Source: Nocardioides xinjiangensis | Lineage (GTDB): Bacteria; Actinomycetota; Actinomycetes; Propionibacteriales; Nocardioidaceae | Assembly: GCF_017916455.1 (NCBI RefSeq) | Contig: NZ_JAFMSY010000001.1 | Coordinates: forward strand, 1,285,977-1,349,976 | Reading direction: 5' to 3' | Length of the DNA: 64,000 nt | Shown: positions 26,308-36,249 of the stretch, one piece after another | Numbering within the stretch: position 1 is the stretch's first letter | Layout: each line of letters begins with the position of its first letter | Notes under the pieces: model-generated | What the model saw: the letters and a program-made list of their open reading frames with translations, nothing else | What the model was told of the DNA's origin: nothing | The model's database searches: none | Position numbers and translations under genes: made by a program

Positions 26308-26742
26308 CTAGGTCGGCCGTGGCTGCTCGTCCGCGGCGGAGCAGTCCGCGCAGGTGCCGAAGATCGCGAGGTGGCCCACGTCGACCACGAAGCCGTCGTC
26401 GGCCAGCGCCGCGACGAGCGGCTGCACGAGCCCGGGGTCGTAGGAGCGCACGGCGTGGCAGCGGCGGCACACGACGTGCACGTGCTCGTGCTCGTCGGTG
26501 GAGTGGTACGTCGGCGCGCGGTCGCTGAGGTGGGTGTGCCGGACCAGGCCGAGCTCCTCGAGCACCTCCAGGGTGCGGTAGACCGTGGAGGCGTTGACCG
26601 AGCTCACCTGGTCGCGGACGTGTGCGAGCACCTCGTCGGGCGTCGCGTGCCGCAGCTCCTCGACCGCCCGGAGGATCAGCTGGCGCTGCGGGGTGAGCCG
26701 CAACCCCTGCTCGCGCAGCCGCTGGGCGAGGTCGTCGCTCAT
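26308..26742 (-). CDS. Fur-family metal-dependent transcriptional regulator
   Basis: The 144-residue regulator has the Fur winged helix (RLTPQRQLILRAVEEL, then VNASTVYRTLEVLEELGLV). The dimerisation domain has metal ligands HSTDEHEHVHVVCRRC and a second Cys pair GTCADC, so the structural zinc site is intact. Whether it senses zinc, iron or peroxide cannot be decided; the His-rich EHEHVH segment is common to Fur and Zur. It lies between the nitrobindin-like gene and ygfZ on the same strand. Confidence 0.9.
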   Translation of the reverse strand: MSDDLAQRLREQGLRLTPQRQLILRAVEELRHATPDEVLAHVRDQVSSVNASTVYRTLEVLEELGLVRHTHLSDRAPTYHSTDEHEHVHVVCRRCHAVRSYDPGLVQPLVAALADDGFVVDVGHLAIFGTCADCSAADEQPRPT

Positions 26743-26760
26743 GGGATGGTCCTCATGGCG

Positions 26761-27255
26761 TCAGGCCCGCTGGAGCCGGGCCCACGTGTGCGGCTGGAGC
26801 TCCTGGCCAGCGGCTGCGAGGTCGTTGGCGTACAGCAGGTCACCCTCGACGTTGCCGTACATGCGCGACCCGGCCGTGACCTCCTTGGCCGTCTCGGTGT
26901 AGGAGACACCCGCGGTGTGCAGCTCGATCCGGCCGCCTTCGGCCGCGCCGTACCAGATCTCCGAGATGCCGGTGTTGTGCGCGAGGAGGAGCTCGACCTT
27001 GCCGGGCTCGGGGCACCTCAGGAACCCCGTCTCCATCGCGCCCTCGCGGACGAACTCCCCCTGCTCGTCGACGACCCAGGCACGCGACATGTAGTGGAAG
27101 AACGGGCGGCCGTCGTGGGTGAAGATCAGCTCCTGGCCGAACTGGAACGACTCGATGGTCGGGTACGCCCCGTGGCCGTTGCCGCGCCACGTGCCGAGCA
27201 ACCAGGCGACGGGGCCGCAGTTGGGATGCAGGTTGTCGGGCAGCTCGAAGGGCAT
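26761..27255 (-). CDS. FABP-family / nitrobindin-like heme-binding beta-barrel protein
   Basis: The 164-residue protein matches the actinobacterial nitrobindin-like family (formerly DUF1794). It has the opening LLGTWRGNGHG motif, a ten-stranded barrel pattern, and a C-terminal QPHTWARLQRA containing the likely proximal His for heme. A role in nitric oxide or peroxynitrite chemistry is known for nitrobindins but unproven here. A TAGAGT hexamer close to the ATG suggests leaderless transcription. Confidence 0.87.
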   Translation of the reverse strand: MPFELPDNLHPNCGPVAWLLGTWRGNGHGAYPTIESFQFGQELIFTHDGRPFFHYMSRAWVVDEQGEFVREGAMETGFLRCPEPGKVELLLAHNTGISEIWYGAAEGGRIELHTAGVSYTETAKEVTAGSRMYGNVEGDLLYANDLAAAGQELQPHTWARLQRA

Positions 27256-27290
27256 GGGTCGACTCTAGTCCGCCCGCTTAGGCTGCCGGC

Positions 27291-27653
27291 ATGGCTCGAT
27301 CACTGGTCGTGAAGGTCACCTGCGGGGCCGAGGACGCCGAGCGCTGCAACCAGGGGTTCACGGTCGCCGCGGCGGCCGCGGCGTCCAGTGCGGAGGTCTC
27401 GCTCTGGCTCACCGGGCAGGCCGCCTGGTTCGGGGTGCCCGGCCGGGCCGAGGAGTTCAACCTCGACCTCGCCACGCCTCTCGACCAGCTGATGCAGGCC
27501 GTGCTGGCGTCTGGGTCGGTCACGGTCTGCTCGCAGTGCGCTGCGCGTCGCGGCATCGTCGCCGGCGACCTGCGCGACGGCGTCACGATCGCCGGCGCCG
27601 CGGTGTTCGCCGAGCAGGTGCTGGGTGAGGGCGTGCAGGCGCTGGTGTACTGA
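27291..27653 (+). CDS. DsrE-family protein
   Basis: The 120-residue protein has the DsrE/DsrF-like fold. Features are [19 protein letters not shown] at the start, Ala-rich [18 protein letters not shown], and a loop with [12 protein letters not shown] carrying Cys residues at the position used for sulfur binding in related proteins. It may handle sulfur or act as a peroxiredoxin-like protein; the exact role is not known. TAGGCT ends six bases before the ATG, so the message may be leaderless. Confidence 0.8.
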   Translation: MARSLVVKVTCGAEDAERCNQGFTVAAAAAASSAEVSLWLTGQAAWFGVPGRAEEFNLDLATPLDQLMQAVLASGSVTVCSQCAARRGIVAGDLRDGVTIAGAAVFAEQVLGEGVQALVY

Positions 27654-27659
27654 GGCGGA

Positions 27660-27681
27660 CGTCACCCGGCGTTCACCAAGC
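27660..27681 (+). promoter_or_regulatory. PHO-box-like direct repeat upstream of ppk
   Basis: Two 11-base units, CGTCACCCGGC and GTTCACCAAGC, follow each other directly, with the TCACC cores exactly 11 bases apart. This matches the PhoP direct-repeat format known in Streptomyces, where ppk is PhoP-controlled. It ends 18 bases before the ppk ATG. Confidence 0.5.
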
Positions 27682-27699
27682 GGTGCCACACTGGAAGGC

Positions 27700-29877
27700 A
27701 TGACCGACCCGGCCACCCTCACCAGCGCTGCCTCCCCGTCGGTCGAGGAAGGGCCGGTCGCCGAGCCGTTCGGGCACCCGAGCGACACCTTCGACGTCGA
27801 GCCGCCCTACACACCCGACGCCGCGGCGATCGAGGCGGTGCAGAAGTTCGAGGACCGGTTCATCGACCGCGAGACCTCGTGGGTGCGCTTCAACCAGCGC
27901 GTCCTCGAGCTCGCCGAGGACCCCATCCTGCCGCTGCTGGAGCGGGCCCGGTTCCTCGCGATCTTCGCCAGCAACCTCGACGAGTTCTTCATGGTCCGCG
28001 TCGCCGGACTCAAGCGCCGGATCGCCGCGGGCGTCGCCGTGCGCGCGGCGAGCGGGCTCATGCCGCGCCAGCAGCTGATCCAGCTGTGGACGGGTAGCCG
28101 GGAGCTCATGGAGCGCCACGCCCAGGCGTTCGTCGACCTCCTGCCCGAGCTCAGCGAGCAGGGCATCGAGATCGTGCGCTGGGACGAGCTGAACCGGGAG
28201 GAGCAGAAGGTCTGCAAGAAGCTCTTCAAGGAGCGGATCTTCCCGGTCCTGACCCCCCTCGCGGTCGACCCGGCCCACCCGTTCCCCTACATCTCCGGCC
28301 TGTCGCTCAACCTCGCGGTCGTCGTACGCCACCCCAAGACCGGCACCGAGCACTTCGCCCGGGTCAAGGTGCCGCCGACCTTCGGCCGCTTCGTCGGCCT
28401 GGGCAACCAGCGCTTCGTGCCGATCGAGGACGTCATCGGCGAGCACCTCAAGAAGCTCTTCCCGGGGATGGAGGTCATCGGCTCGCACACGTTCCGTGTC
28501 ACCCGCAACGAGGACCTCGAGGTCGAGGAGGACGACGCCGAGAACCTGCTGAAGGCGCTGGAGAAGGAGCTGCAGCGACGCCGCTTCGGTCCCCCCGTCC
28601 GGCTCGAGGTCGAGCAGTCGATGGACCCCAAGGTGCTCGACCTGCTGGTCTCCGAGCTCGGCGTCGGCCGCGACGAGGTCGTGTCGCTTCCCGGTCCGCT
28701 CGACCTCACCGGGCTGCACTCCATCGCCGACCTGCCGCGCGACGACCTCAAGTACGCCGCCTTCCTGCCGTCGACCCACCCCAGCCTGGCGGAGGTGGAG
28801 TCGTCCTCGCCGGTCGACGTCTTCGACTCGGTCGGGCGGCACGACGTGCTGCTGCACCACCCCTACGACTCCTTCGCCACGTCGGTGCAGCGCTTCCTCG
28901 AGCAGGCGGCCGCCGACCCGCACGTGCTGGCGATCAAGCAGACGCTGTACCGCACCTCCGGCGACAGCCCGATCATCGAGGCGCTCATCGACGCCGCCGA
29001 GGCGGGCAAGCAGGTCTTGGTGATCGTGGAGATCAAGGCGCGCTTCGACGAGCAGGCCAACATCCGCTGGGCACGCAAGCTCGAGCAGGCCGGCTGCCAC
29101 GTCGTCTACGGGCTGGTCGGGCTGAAGACCCACTGCAAGCTGTCGATGGTGGTGCGCGACGAGCCCGAGGGGATCCGGCGCTACGTCCACCTCGGCACCG
29201 GCAACTACAACCCGAAGACCGCCCGCGTCTACGAGGACCTGGGCTTGCTGACCGCCAACCAGGAGATCGGCGAGGACGTCGCGCTGCTGTTCAACAACCT
29301 GTCCGGCATCAGCCGCAACCGCACCTACGACCACCTCCTCGTCGCGCCGCACAGCGTCCGCGAGGGCCTCATCGCGCAGATCCACCAGGAGATCGCCCAC
29401 CACCAGGCGGGGCGACCCGCCGGCATCCGGATCAAGGCGAACTCGGCGGTCGACGAGGCGGTGATCGACGCGCTCTACCTCGCCTCGCAGGAGGGCGTGC
29501 GCGTCGAGATGCTGATCCGCGGCATCTGCGCCCTGCGCCCCGGCGTACCCGGGCTGTCGGAGACCATCCGCGTGCGCTCGATCCTCGGTCGCTTCCTCGA
29601 GCACAGCCGCATCTTCTGGTTCGACAACGGCGGCGACCCCGCGGCCTGGATCGGGTCGGCGGACATGATGCACCGCAACCTCGACCGCCGCGTCGAGGTG
29701 CTCGTACGCCTGCGCGACCCGCACGTCGTCGAGGAGGTCGACGCGCTGCTGGACCTCGCGCTCGACGAGCGGACGACCGCGTGGGAGCTGGGGCCAGACG
29801 GCGAGTGGCAGCTGCGGCACGGCGAGCGTCACCTCCACGACGAGCTCATCGTCCGCCAGCGCAGCCGGCGGCGCTGA
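27700..29877 (+). CDS. ppk: polyphosphate kinase 1
   Basis: Ppk reversibly polymerises the gamma-phosphate of ATP into polyphosphate. The 725-residue protein has the N-terminal domain ([16 protein letters not shown] and [19 protein letters not shown]), the head domain, and the two catalytic PLD-like domains. The phosphorylated His lies in [10 protein letters not shown] (about residue 478) and the second His in EHSRIFWF (about 634). A GGAAGG site precedes the ATG. It is followed by phosphate-uptake genes, and a PHO-like repeat lies upstream. Confidence 0.95.
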   Translation: MTDPATLTSAASPSVEEGPVAEPFGHPSDTFDVEPPYTPDAAAIEAVQKFEDRFIDRETSWVRFNQRVLELAEDPILPLLERARFLAIFASNLDEFFMVRVAGLKRRIAAGVAVRAASGLMPRQQLIQLWTGSRELMERHAQAFVDLLPELSEQGIEIVRWDELNREEQKVCKKLFKERIFPVLTPLAVDPAHPFPYISGLSLNLAVVVRHPKTGTEHFARVKVPPTFGRFVGLGNQRFVPIEDVIGEHLKKLFPGMEVIGSHTFRVTRNEDLEVEEDDAENLLKALEKELQRRRFGPPVRLEVEQSMDPKVLDLLVSELGVGRDEVVSLPGPLDLTGLHSIADLPRDDLKYAAFLPSTHPSLAEVESSSPVDVFDSVGRHDVLLHHPYDSFATSVQRFLEQAAADPHVLAIKQTLYRTSGDSPIIEALIDAAEAGKQVLVIVEIKARFDEQANIRWARKLEQAGCHVVYGLVGLKTHCKLSMVVRDEPEGIRRYVHLGTGNYNPKTARVYEDLGLLTANQEIGEDVALLFNNLSGISRNRTYDHLLVAPHSVREGLIAQIHQEIAHHQAGRPAGIRIKANSAVDEAVIDALYLASQEGVRVEMLIRGICALRPGVPGLSETIRVRSILGRFLEHSRIFWFDNGGDPAAWIGSADMMHRNLDRRVEVLVRLRDPHVVEEVDALLDLALDERTTAWELGPDGEWQLRHGERHLHDELIVRQRSRRR

Positions 29878-29983
29878 GCGCTCCGTCACACGAGCGTGCG
29901 CGGAGGCACCCGAACTTGCGTCGTTGGGCCGTCGACCCCCTAGCATGAGGCACGGTTCATCCGCCCCCCGTTCGGAGTTCGCC

Positions 29984-30601
29984 GTGCGTTTGAAGTTCCG
30001 CCCTGTCGACAGCTCGTTCTACGACCTCTTCAGTGAGGCCGCCAACCACCTCGTCGTCGGCGCCCAGCTGCTCAGCGAGATGCTGTCGGCCGGCAACTCG
30101 AAGGCCGAGATCGCGCAGCGCATGCGTGAGGCCGAGCACGCTGCCGACGAGACCACCCACTCGATCGTGCGCCGGGTCAACAGCACCTTCGTCACCCCGT
30201 TCGACCGGGAGGACATCTACTCCCTCGCGTCGGCGCTCGACGACGTCATGGACATGATGGACGAGGCCGTCGACCTGGTGCTGCTCTACGAGGTCACCTC
30301 GCTGCCCGCGGAGACGACCCAGCAGGTGGAGGTGCTGCAGCGCTGCGCCGAGCTCACCGCTGCCGCCATGCCGTCGCTGGAGTCGATGAGCTCGCTCGAC
30401 GAGTACTGGATCGAGATCAACCGGCTCGAGAACACCGGGGACAAGGCGTTCCGCCGGATCCTGGCCAACCTCTTCAGCGGCGAGTACGAGGCGCTGGAGG
30501 TCCTGAAGCTGAAGGACGTCGTGGAGTCCCTCGAGGGGGCGATCGACGCCTTCGAGAAGGTCGCCAACATCGTGGAGCAGATCGCCGTCAAGGAGTCCTG
30601 A
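29984..30601 (+). CDS. DUF47 / PhoU-like regulator of the PiT transporter
   Basis: This all-helical protein of 205 residues belongs to the DUF47 (TIGR00153) family, distant PhoU relatives encoded directly before pit genes and thought to control low-affinity phosphate uptake. The DREDIYSLASALDDVMDMMDE segment, with its acidic clusters, is the family hallmark. The GTG start at 29984 has GGAG at proper spacing. TAGCAT at 29941-29946 is a candidate -10 box. It is followed by pit five bases after its stop. Confidence 0.87.
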   Translation: MRLKFRPVDSSFYDLFSEAANHLVVGAQLLSEMLSAGNSKAEIAQRMREAEHAADETTHSIVRRVNSTFVTPFDREDIYSLASALDDVMDMMDEAVDLVLLYEVTSLPAETTQQVEVLQRCAELTAAAMPSLESMSSLDEYWIEINRLENTGDKAFRRILANLFSGEYEALEVLKLKDVVESLEGAIDAFEKVANIVEQIAVKES

Positions 30602-30606
30602 CCCTG

Positions 30607-31602
30607 ATGGAGATCGGGATCATTCTCGCGGTGGTCGTCGTCGCCCTGGTGTTCGACTACACCAACGGCTTCCACGACGCCGCCAACGCGATCGCCACGT
30701 CCGTCTCGACGGGCGCCCTCAAGCCGCGGGTCGCCCTGGCGATGGCCGCGGTCATGAACTTCGTCGGCGCCTTCCTCGGGCAGGAGGTCGCCACCACGGT
30801 GTCCGACACGATCGACCCGGGGACGGGCAGCCACGGGCTGGTGATCGTCATGTGCGGCCTCCTCGGCGCCATCACGTGGAACCTCATCACCTGGTACTAC
30901 GGCCTGCCGTCGTCCTCCTCGCACGCGCTCATCGGCGGCCTGGTCGGCTCGGCCGTCGCGGCCGGCGCGACCGCGAACTGGGACGTCGTGCTCGAGAAGG
31001 TCGTCATCCCGATGTTCCTCTCGCCGCTGGTCGCCTTCAGCCTCGGCTTCGCCCTGATGGTCCTGATCATGTGGGCGTTCCGCAACGCCAACCCCGGCCG
31101 CGCCAACCGCGGGTTCAAGGTGGCGCAGACCATCTCGGCCGCCGCCATGGCGCTGGGTCACGGCCTCCAGGACGCGCAGAAGACGATGGGCGTCATCTTC
31201 CTGGCGCTGCTCGCCGGTGGCTACGTCGCGGAGTCCGACCCGCTGCCGCTCTGGGTCATCTTCGCCGCCGCGGCCGCCATCTCCGCCGGCACCTACTCCG
31301 GCGGCTGGCGCATCATGCGCACGCTCGGCCGGCGCATCATCCACCTCGACCCGCCGCGCGGTTTCGCCGCCGAGGCGGTCGCGGCCTCGGTGCTCTACAC
31401 GACCGCGTACGCCTTCCACGCCCCGATCTCGACCACGCACACCATCACCTCGGCGGTCATGGGCGTCGGCGCGACCAAGCGGCTCTCGGCGGTCCGCTGG
31501 GGCGTGGCGAAGTCGATCCTGACGGCGTGGGTGCTGACCTTCCCGGCCGCTGCCTTCGCCGCGGCGGTCTGCTACTGGGTCGCGCGGATCTTCCTCCCCT
31601 GA
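30607..31602 (+). CDS. pit: PiT-family inorganic phosphate transporter
   Basis: The 331-residue membrane protein has the two inverted PiT signature repeats: DYTNGFHDAANAIATSVSTG at the start, and GHGLQDAQKTMGV with VAASVLYTTAYAFHAPISTTH in the second half. It takes up phosphate with protons or cations at low affinity. It is co-transcribed with the DUF47 gene. Its 3' end faces array B of the 44-bp repeats. Confidence 0.93.
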   Translation: MEIGIILAVVVVALVFDYTNGFHDAANAIATSVSTGALKPRVALAMAAVMNFVGAFLGQEVATTVSDTIDPGTGSHGLVIVMCGLLGAITWNLITWYYGLPSSSSHALIGGLVGSAVAAGATANWDVVLEKVVIPMFLSPLVAFSLGFALMVLIMWAFRNANPGRANRGFKVAQTISAAAMALGHGLQDAQKTMGVIFLALLAGGYVAESDPLPLWVIFAAAAAISAGTYSGGWRIMRTLGRRIIHLDPPRGFAAEAVAASVLYTTAYAFHAPISTTHTITSAVMGVGATKRLSAVRWGVAKSILTAWVLTFPAAAFAAAVCYWVARIFLP

Positions 31603-31678
31603 CCTCGCGGCCCGGGGTCCTCGGGCGTCCGAGGGTCGCCGGAGGGTCTTCGCGGCGTCGTTCCGGCGGCGCCGGCCA

Positions 31679-31938
31679 GCGTCATACGAAGCCGACGCTA
31701 TAGGTGCGGGTCCGTATGACGCGCGGGGCGGCGTCGGGCTTGGGGCGCCGGGCTCGGAGCGCCGGCGAGCGTCATGCGAAGCCGTTGCTATAGGTGCGGG
31801 TCCGTATGACGCTCGGGGCGCGGGCAACGCAGCGTCATACCAAGCCGTTGCTATAGGTGCGGGTCCGTATGACGCTCGGGGCGCCAACGACGCAGCGTCA
31901 TACGAAGTCGTCCCTATAGGTGCAGGTCCGTATGACGT
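31679..31938. repeat. array B: four copies of the 44-bp near-palindromic repeat
   Basis: Copies start at 31679, 31769, 31832 and 31895; the last three are exactly 63 bases apart. They share GCGTCATACGAA-type ends and the central TATAGGTGCGGGTCCG half with array A, but have GCCGNNGCTATAG in the left half. The fourth copy ends in GACGT instead of GACGC. The array lies between the converging pit and DUF559 genes and fills most of this 400-base gap. Confidence 0.9.
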
Positions 31939-32003
31939 CCGGGGCGTCAACTTGGCGCCGGCGGCCTCTCGCCGGCTGCAGCTCGAGGGCGTACGCCGTC
32001 CGG

Positions 32004-32972
32004 TCAGGCCGCGGGACCAAGGCCGGACCATCCGGCGTCCACGAGGGCGCGCTCGATCTGCGCGAAGAACTCGTCCGCCGCCACACGGAGTCCGAGGACG
32101 GGCAGCCGGAGGACGGTGAGGTTGACCAGGGTGACGTCGTTGTGCCGGAGCGCGTCGGCGACGACGTGGTCGGCGAGGACGTGCTGGATGCCGTCGACCT
32201 CGACGACGACGCCCCACTCCTCCCAGAGGACGTCGAGGTAGTAGCGGCCGTCCGGCCCTCGCCGTACTGCCTGGCGGGACGGTTCGGGCAGCCCTCGGTC
32301 GCGGCACGCGCGGGCGAAGTCGAGCTCGGCGAGGCTGCGGACGCCACCGAGCAGGTCGGTCACGACGTCGGTGACGAGCGCCAGTCGACGATCCCTCTTC
32401 ACCCGCAGCAGCGCGCGGGCCACGAGCTCGGCCGACGCGACGCCCTGCTGCACCGCCATCGTCAGCAGCAGTGCGGCCTGGCGGTCGCTCCTCGCCCACA
32501 GCGCGGCTCGTACTGCTGCGACCTCGGTCCGCGTGCGGGCCGGGCCGGGGCCGGGCGCGAGGTCGTCGTCGCGCCACCTTCGGGTCTGGCGTACGTCGAC
32601 GAGCTCGTCACGGAACACCCTCGCTCCTCTCGGGACCGACACCCGGTGGCGCTCGACGGTGAAGCCCGTCAGGCCGCTCGCGACCAGTGACGACGCCCCG
32701 TCGAGCCGCGCGCGCGGTCCTCCCGAGAGCTGGGCGGCCCACAGCACCGTCTCTTCGGCCAGCGGACCGTTGTGCACGACGACGACGTGCCGTCCCACCC
32801 GCTGCCAGCGTCGCGCCCTCACGTTGGCCCTCACCTCCGCGCGCGTGAACCCGGCGGCGTAGAGCTGGCTCCGGGAGAGCGCGCCTCCCTGTCGGCTGGC
32901 GGCGCGCTCGGCGCGGCGCCGCCGGGCGTGCCGCAGCGAGGCGGAGGCGGAGCGGGGCTCGGGCTCGGGCAT
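32004..32972 (-). CDS. DUF559 endonuclease-like protein with AbiEi-like N-terminus
   Basis: The 322-residue protein has an N-terminal winged-helix-like part (LSRSQLYAAGFTRAEVRANV) as in AbiEi antitoxins. The C-terminal DUF559 domain is related to very-short-patch-repair nucleases, with YYLDVLWEEWGVVVEVDGIQH, a PD-(D/E)xK-type pattern. This combination is frequent in Nocardioides and other actinobacteria, usually as single scattered genes without a known partner. It is flanked on both sides by 44-bp repeat arrays. Its role is unknown. Confidence 0.8.
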   Translation of the reverse strand: MPEPEPRSASASLRHARRRRAERAASRQGGALSRSQLYAAGFTRAEVRANVRARRWQRVGRHVVVVHNGPLAEETVLWAAQLSGGPRARLDGASSLVASGLTGFTVERHRVSVPRGARVFRDELVDVRQTRRWRDDDLAPGPGPARTRTEVAAVRAALWARSDRQAALLLTMAVQQGVASAELVARALLRVKRDRRLALVTDVVTDLLGGVRSLAELDFARACRDRGLPEPSRQAVRRGPDGRYYLDVLWEEWGVVVEVDGIQHVLADHVVADALRHNDVTLVNLTVLRLPVLGLRVAADEFFAQIERALVDAGWSGLGPAA

Positions 32973-33093
32973 GCCCCCACGGTCCTCCTGGCGCGTGTCC
33001 GCCGCACGCGGGCGATCGCCGCCCTGGTGATCGTCCCGCGGAACGGTGCCCTGTGGAGGTTTTGCGCGCCGACCCGTCGGAGGCGAGCCGCCA

Positions 33094-33221
33094 GCGTCAT
33101 ACGAAGCCGAACCCATAGGCGCCAGCCCGCATGACGCAAGCCCCGGCCCAGGGAAACGAACCGCCCCAGGACCGCCAGCGTCATACGAAGCCGAACCCAT
33201 AGGCGCCGGTCCGCATGACGC
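33094..33221. repeat. array C: two copies of the 44-bp near-palindromic repeat
   Basis: Copies lie at 33094-33137 and 33178-33221. They have GCGTCATACGAAGCCGAACC on the left and GGTCCGCATGACGC or a close variant on the right, with CATAGG in the centre. They sit between pstB and the DUF559 gene. The remainder of the gap to 33274 holds GC-rich tandem-like sequence (GGGGGACGGACCGCGA repeated with small changes). Confidence 0.88.
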
Positions 33222-33274
33222 AAGTCCCGGCCTGGGGGACGGACCGCGACCCCCGGCCCGGGGGACGAACCGCG

Positions 33275-33295
33275 AGCCCCGGCCGCGCCGGGGCT
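33275..33295 (-). terminator. hairpin terminator of the pst operon
   Basis: AGCCCCGGC at 33275-33283 and its complement at 33287-33295 form a 9-bp stem with a 3-base loop directly after the pstB stop codon on the minus strand. Confidence 0.6.
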
Positions 33296-33301
33296 GTCGG
33301 C

Positions 33302-34081
33302 TCAGCCGAAGCGGCCGGAGATGTAGGCCTCGGTCGCCTCGTTGTCGGGGTTGGCGAACATCTTCTGCGTGGAGTTGAACTCCACGAGGTGTCCGGGCTG
33401 GCCCGCCGCCTTGAGGTTGAAGAAGCCGGTCTCGTCGGAGACCCGGGCGGCCTGCTGCATGTTGTGGGTGACGATGACGATCGTGTAGTCGGACTTCAGC
33501 TCGTGGATGAGGTCCTCGATCGCCGAGGTGGAGATCGGGTCGAGGGCCGAGCACGGCTCGTCCATCAGCAGCACCTGCGGCTTCACGGCGATCGCGCGGG
33601 CGATGCAGAGGCGCTGCTGCTGCCCGCCCGACAGTCCCATCCCGGGCTTGTCGAGGCGGTCCTTCACCTCGTTCCAGAGGTTCGCGCCCTTGAGCGAGCG
33701 CTCGACGACGTCGTCGGCCTCGGACTTCTTCATCTTCTTGGAGTTGAGGCGGTTGCCGGCGAGCACGTTCTCGTAGATCGACATCGTCGGGAACGGGTTC
33801 GGGCGCTGGAAGACCATGCCGATCTGGCGGCGTACGGCGACCGGGTCGACGGCGGCGTCGTAGAGCGACTGCCCGTCGACGGTCACCTTCCCCTCGACGC
33901 GGGCGCCCGGGATGACCTCGTGCATGCGGTTGAGCGAGCGCAGCACGGTGGACTTCCCGCAGCCCGAGGGGCCGATGAAGGCGGTCACGGAGCGCGCCTT
34001 GATGTGCAGGTTGACTCCCTGCACGGCGAGGAAGTCTCCGTAGTAGATGTCGAGGTCGGAGACGTCGATGCTCTTGGCCAT
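33302..34081 (-). CDS. pstB: phosphate ABC transporter ATPase PstB
   Basis: PstB energises high-affinity phosphate import. The 259-residue ATPase has Walker [10 protein letters not shown], the Q-loop [18 protein letters not shown] typical of PstB, signature LSGGQQQR, and Walker [13 protein letters not shown]. The start [10 protein letters not shown] has AGGAG upstream. It is the last gene of pstSCAB. Confidence 0.96.
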   Translation of the reverse strand: MAKSIDVSDLDIYYGDFLAVQGVNLHIKARSVTAFIGPSGCGKSTVLRSLNRMHEVIPGARVEGKVTVDGQSLYDAAVDPVAVRRQIGMVFQRPNPFPTMSIYENVLAGNRLNSKKMKKSEADDVVERSLKGANLWNEVKDRLDKPGMGLSGGQQQRLCIARAIAVKPQVLLMDEPCSALDPISTSAIEDLIHELKSDYTIVIVTHNMQQAARVSDETGFFNLKAAGQPGHLVEFNSTQKMFANPDNEATEAYISGRFG

Positions 34082-34122
34082 GGTGGGGGTGACTCCTTGA
34101 GGGGGCTCGGTCGAGCGGGCGC

Positions 34123-35211
34123 TCAGCGGCCGGTCTTGGGGGCGAACGCCTTGCCGACGATCCTCGCGACGAGGTTGAGCGACATGACGATGATGATGAG
34201 GAAGAGGGCGGCGCCCCAGACCCGGTCGGTCCAGATCTCGCCGTACTTGAAGTGGGTGGTCTGCCCGAGGGACTGGAAGATGTAGACGGGCAGGGTCTGC
34301 ACGGGGCCCTCGAACGGGTTCCAGTTCGCGACCCGAGCCGTGCCGAGGATGAGGAGCAGCGGTGCGGTCTCGCCGGCGACGCGCGCGATCGCCAGGGTGA
34401 CGCCGGTGACGATGCCCGCGACCGCGGTCGGGAGGACCACCTTCACGATGGTGCGCCACCGCGGCACGCCGAGGGCGTACGACGCCTCGCGCAGGTCGTC
34501 GGGCACCAGCTTGAGCATCTCCTCCACCGACCGGATCACCGTCGGCAGCATGAGCAGGGACAGCGCGATGGCGCCGCCGATGCCGACCCGGGGCAGCGGG
34601 TCGCCGGTGATGACGATGAAGAGGGCGATGGCGAACAGTCCGGCGACGATCGACGGGATGCCGGTCATCACGTCGACGAGGAAGGTGATGACCTTGGCGA
34701 GGCGGTTGTTCTTGCCGTACTCGACGAGGTAGATCGCGGTGAAGAGGCCGATCGGCACCGCGATGACGGCCGCGATCAGCGTGATCATGATCGTGCCCAT
34801 GATCGCGTGGTAGATGCCGCCGCCGACCCCGAGCAGGGCCCGCCCGCTCATGTCGTCGTTGAGGAACTGCGGGGTCAGCACGGGTGCGCCGCGGGCGACC
34901 ACGGTCCACACCAGGCTCACCAGCGGCACCATCGCCACGGCGAACGCGGTCCACATGAGGGTCTTCACCAGCGTGTCGGTGGACTGTCGGGAGCCCTCGA
35001 CGGCGCGGGTCCAGCCGGTGATGCCGACCAGGTACGCCAGCCAGGCGACGACCACCGCGCCGCCGACGCCGAGCCCGAGGAGCCAGGCCAGCACACCCAG
35101 CGCCACCGAGCACACGCCGACGAGGACCGGGGCGATGCGCGGCAGCGTGCCGCCGGTGAGGGGCTCGAGCCGGTCGACCGGCTGGGTGTCGGTGTCGATG
35201 ACGGTGCTCAT
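34123..35211 (-). CDS. pstA: phosphate ABC transporter permease PstA
   Basis: The 362-residue protein is one of the two channel subunits of the Pst importer. It has an extended N-terminal region with two or three helices and then the BPD permease core with the EAA-type loop [21 protein letters not shown]. Its ATG overlaps the pstC stop by four bases (ATGA), so the two channel subunits are translated together. Confidence 0.93.
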   Translation of the reverse strand: MSTVIDTDTQPVDRLEPLTGGTLPRIAPVLVGVCSVALGVLAWLLGLGVGGAVVVAWLAYLVGITGWTRAVEGSRQSTDTLVKTLMWTAFAVAMVPLVSLVWTVVARGAPVLTPQFLNDDMSGRALLGVGGGIYHAIMGTIMITLIAAVIAVPIGLFTAIYLVEYGKNNRLAKVITFLVDVMTGIPSIVAGLFAIALFIVITGDPLPRVGIGGAIALSLLMLPTVIRSVEEMLKLVPDDLREASYALGVPRWRTIVKVVLPTAVAGIVTGVTLAIARVAGETAPLLLILGTARVANWNPFEGPVQTLPVYIFQSLGQTTHFKYGEIWTDRVWGAALFLIIIVMSLNLVARIVGKAFAPKTGR

Positions 35212-36158
35212 GCCTTCACCTGCCCGCGGGTCGCGATGTAGCGACCCAGGAAGTTGACCACGAATGTGAGGACGAAGAGGGCCAGGCCGGCGAAGATCAG
35301 CACGTTGATCTTGAGGCCGGCCGCGTTGGCGTAGTTGTTGGCGATGCTGGCGGCGATGGTGTTCGAGTTCGCCGACGAGATCACGTCGAAGCTGACGATG
35401 GCGCCGGTGGCCGAGAGCACCATCGCGACCGCCATGGTCTCACCGAGGGCGCGGCCCAGGCCGAGCAGCAGCGCGGCGACGATGCCGGAGCGCGCGTAGG
35501 GCAGCACGGCCATCCGGATCATCTCCCAGCGGGTCGCGCCGAGGGCGAGGGCGGCCTCCTCGTGCATCGTCGGCGTCTGGGCGAAGATCTCGCGCAGGAT
35601 CGCGGTCACGATCGGCAGCGCCATCAGCGCCAGCACGACCGACGCGGTCAGCAGCGTGCGCCCCGAGCTCGACACCGGCCCCCCGAAGAGCGGGATCCAC
35701 CCGAACCAGCTGTTCAGCCATTCGTAGACCGGCACCAGCCGCGGCGCCAGCACAGCGATGCCCCACAGGCCGAACACGACGGACGGCACGGCCGCCAGCA
35801 GGTCGACGAGGTACCCCACGGGCTTGGCGACCCGGCGGGGGGCGTAGAGCGAGATCACGAGGGCCAGGCCGATCGCGAGCGGCGTCACGATGACCAAGGC
35901 CAGCACCGAGGACAGCACGGTGCCGAAGAGGAGCGGCCCGACGAGGGACCACACACTGGGCTTGCCGTACGCCTGCTCGCCCGAGGCCTCCAGGGCAGGC
36001 AGGCCCTGCGCCACCAGGAAGACGGCGACTCCGGCGAGCATGCCGACGACGAGCAGCGCGGCACCGAGCGCGGTGCGGCTGAAGACCGCGTCCCCCACGC
36101 GGGTGGTCCGGGCCCGTTCCTGTGGTTCCTGGAGGGGCTCCTGGATCGCGGTGGTCAC
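35208..36158 (-). CDS. pstC: phosphate ABC transporter permease PstC
   Basis: The 316-residue channel subunit has about six helices and the EAA loop [22 protein letters not shown] well-conserved segment, [12 protein letters not shown], is typical for PstC. It follows pstS, with a hairpin in between, and overlaps pstA. Confidence 0.93.
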   Translation of the reverse strand: MTTAIQEPLQEPQERARTTRVGDAVFSRTALGAALLVVGMLAGVAVFLVAQGLPALEASGEQAYGKPSVWSLVGPLLFGTVLSSVLALVIVTPLAIGLALVISLYAPRRVAKPVGYLVDLLAAVPSVVFGLWGIAVLAPRLVPVYEWLNSWFGWIPLFGGPVSSSGRTLLTASVVLALMALPIVTAILREIFAQTPTMHEEAALALGATRWEMIRMAVLPYARSGIVAALLLGLGRALGETMAVAMVLSATGAIVSFDVISSANSNTIAASIANNYANAAGLKINVLIFAGLALFVLTFVVNFLGRYIATRGQVKA

Positions 36159-36201
36159 TCTTCTCCTCCTGTGGCGGCTGCCGGGTGACGACGTGTCGGC
36201 A

Positions 36202-36228
36202 GGGGCCGGGCCTGATCGGCCCGACCCC
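36202..36228 (-). terminator. intercistronic hairpin between pstS and pstC
   Basis: Arms at 36202-36212 and 36218-36228 pair over 11 positions with one G-U wobble in the minus-strand RNA and a 5-base loop. A partial terminator or RNA-stabilising hairpin here would raise PstS above the channel subunits, as is usual for binding-protein transporters. Confidence 0.5.
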
Positions 36229-36249
36229 CGCCGCTGTGCTGGTCGGTGC

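Noticed and set aside
30286-32577. Very long minus-strand open frame across pit, the DUF47 end and array B
   Set aside because: It is antisense to well-identified genes and rich in Arg/Pro, as expected for a shadow frame in GC-rich DNA.
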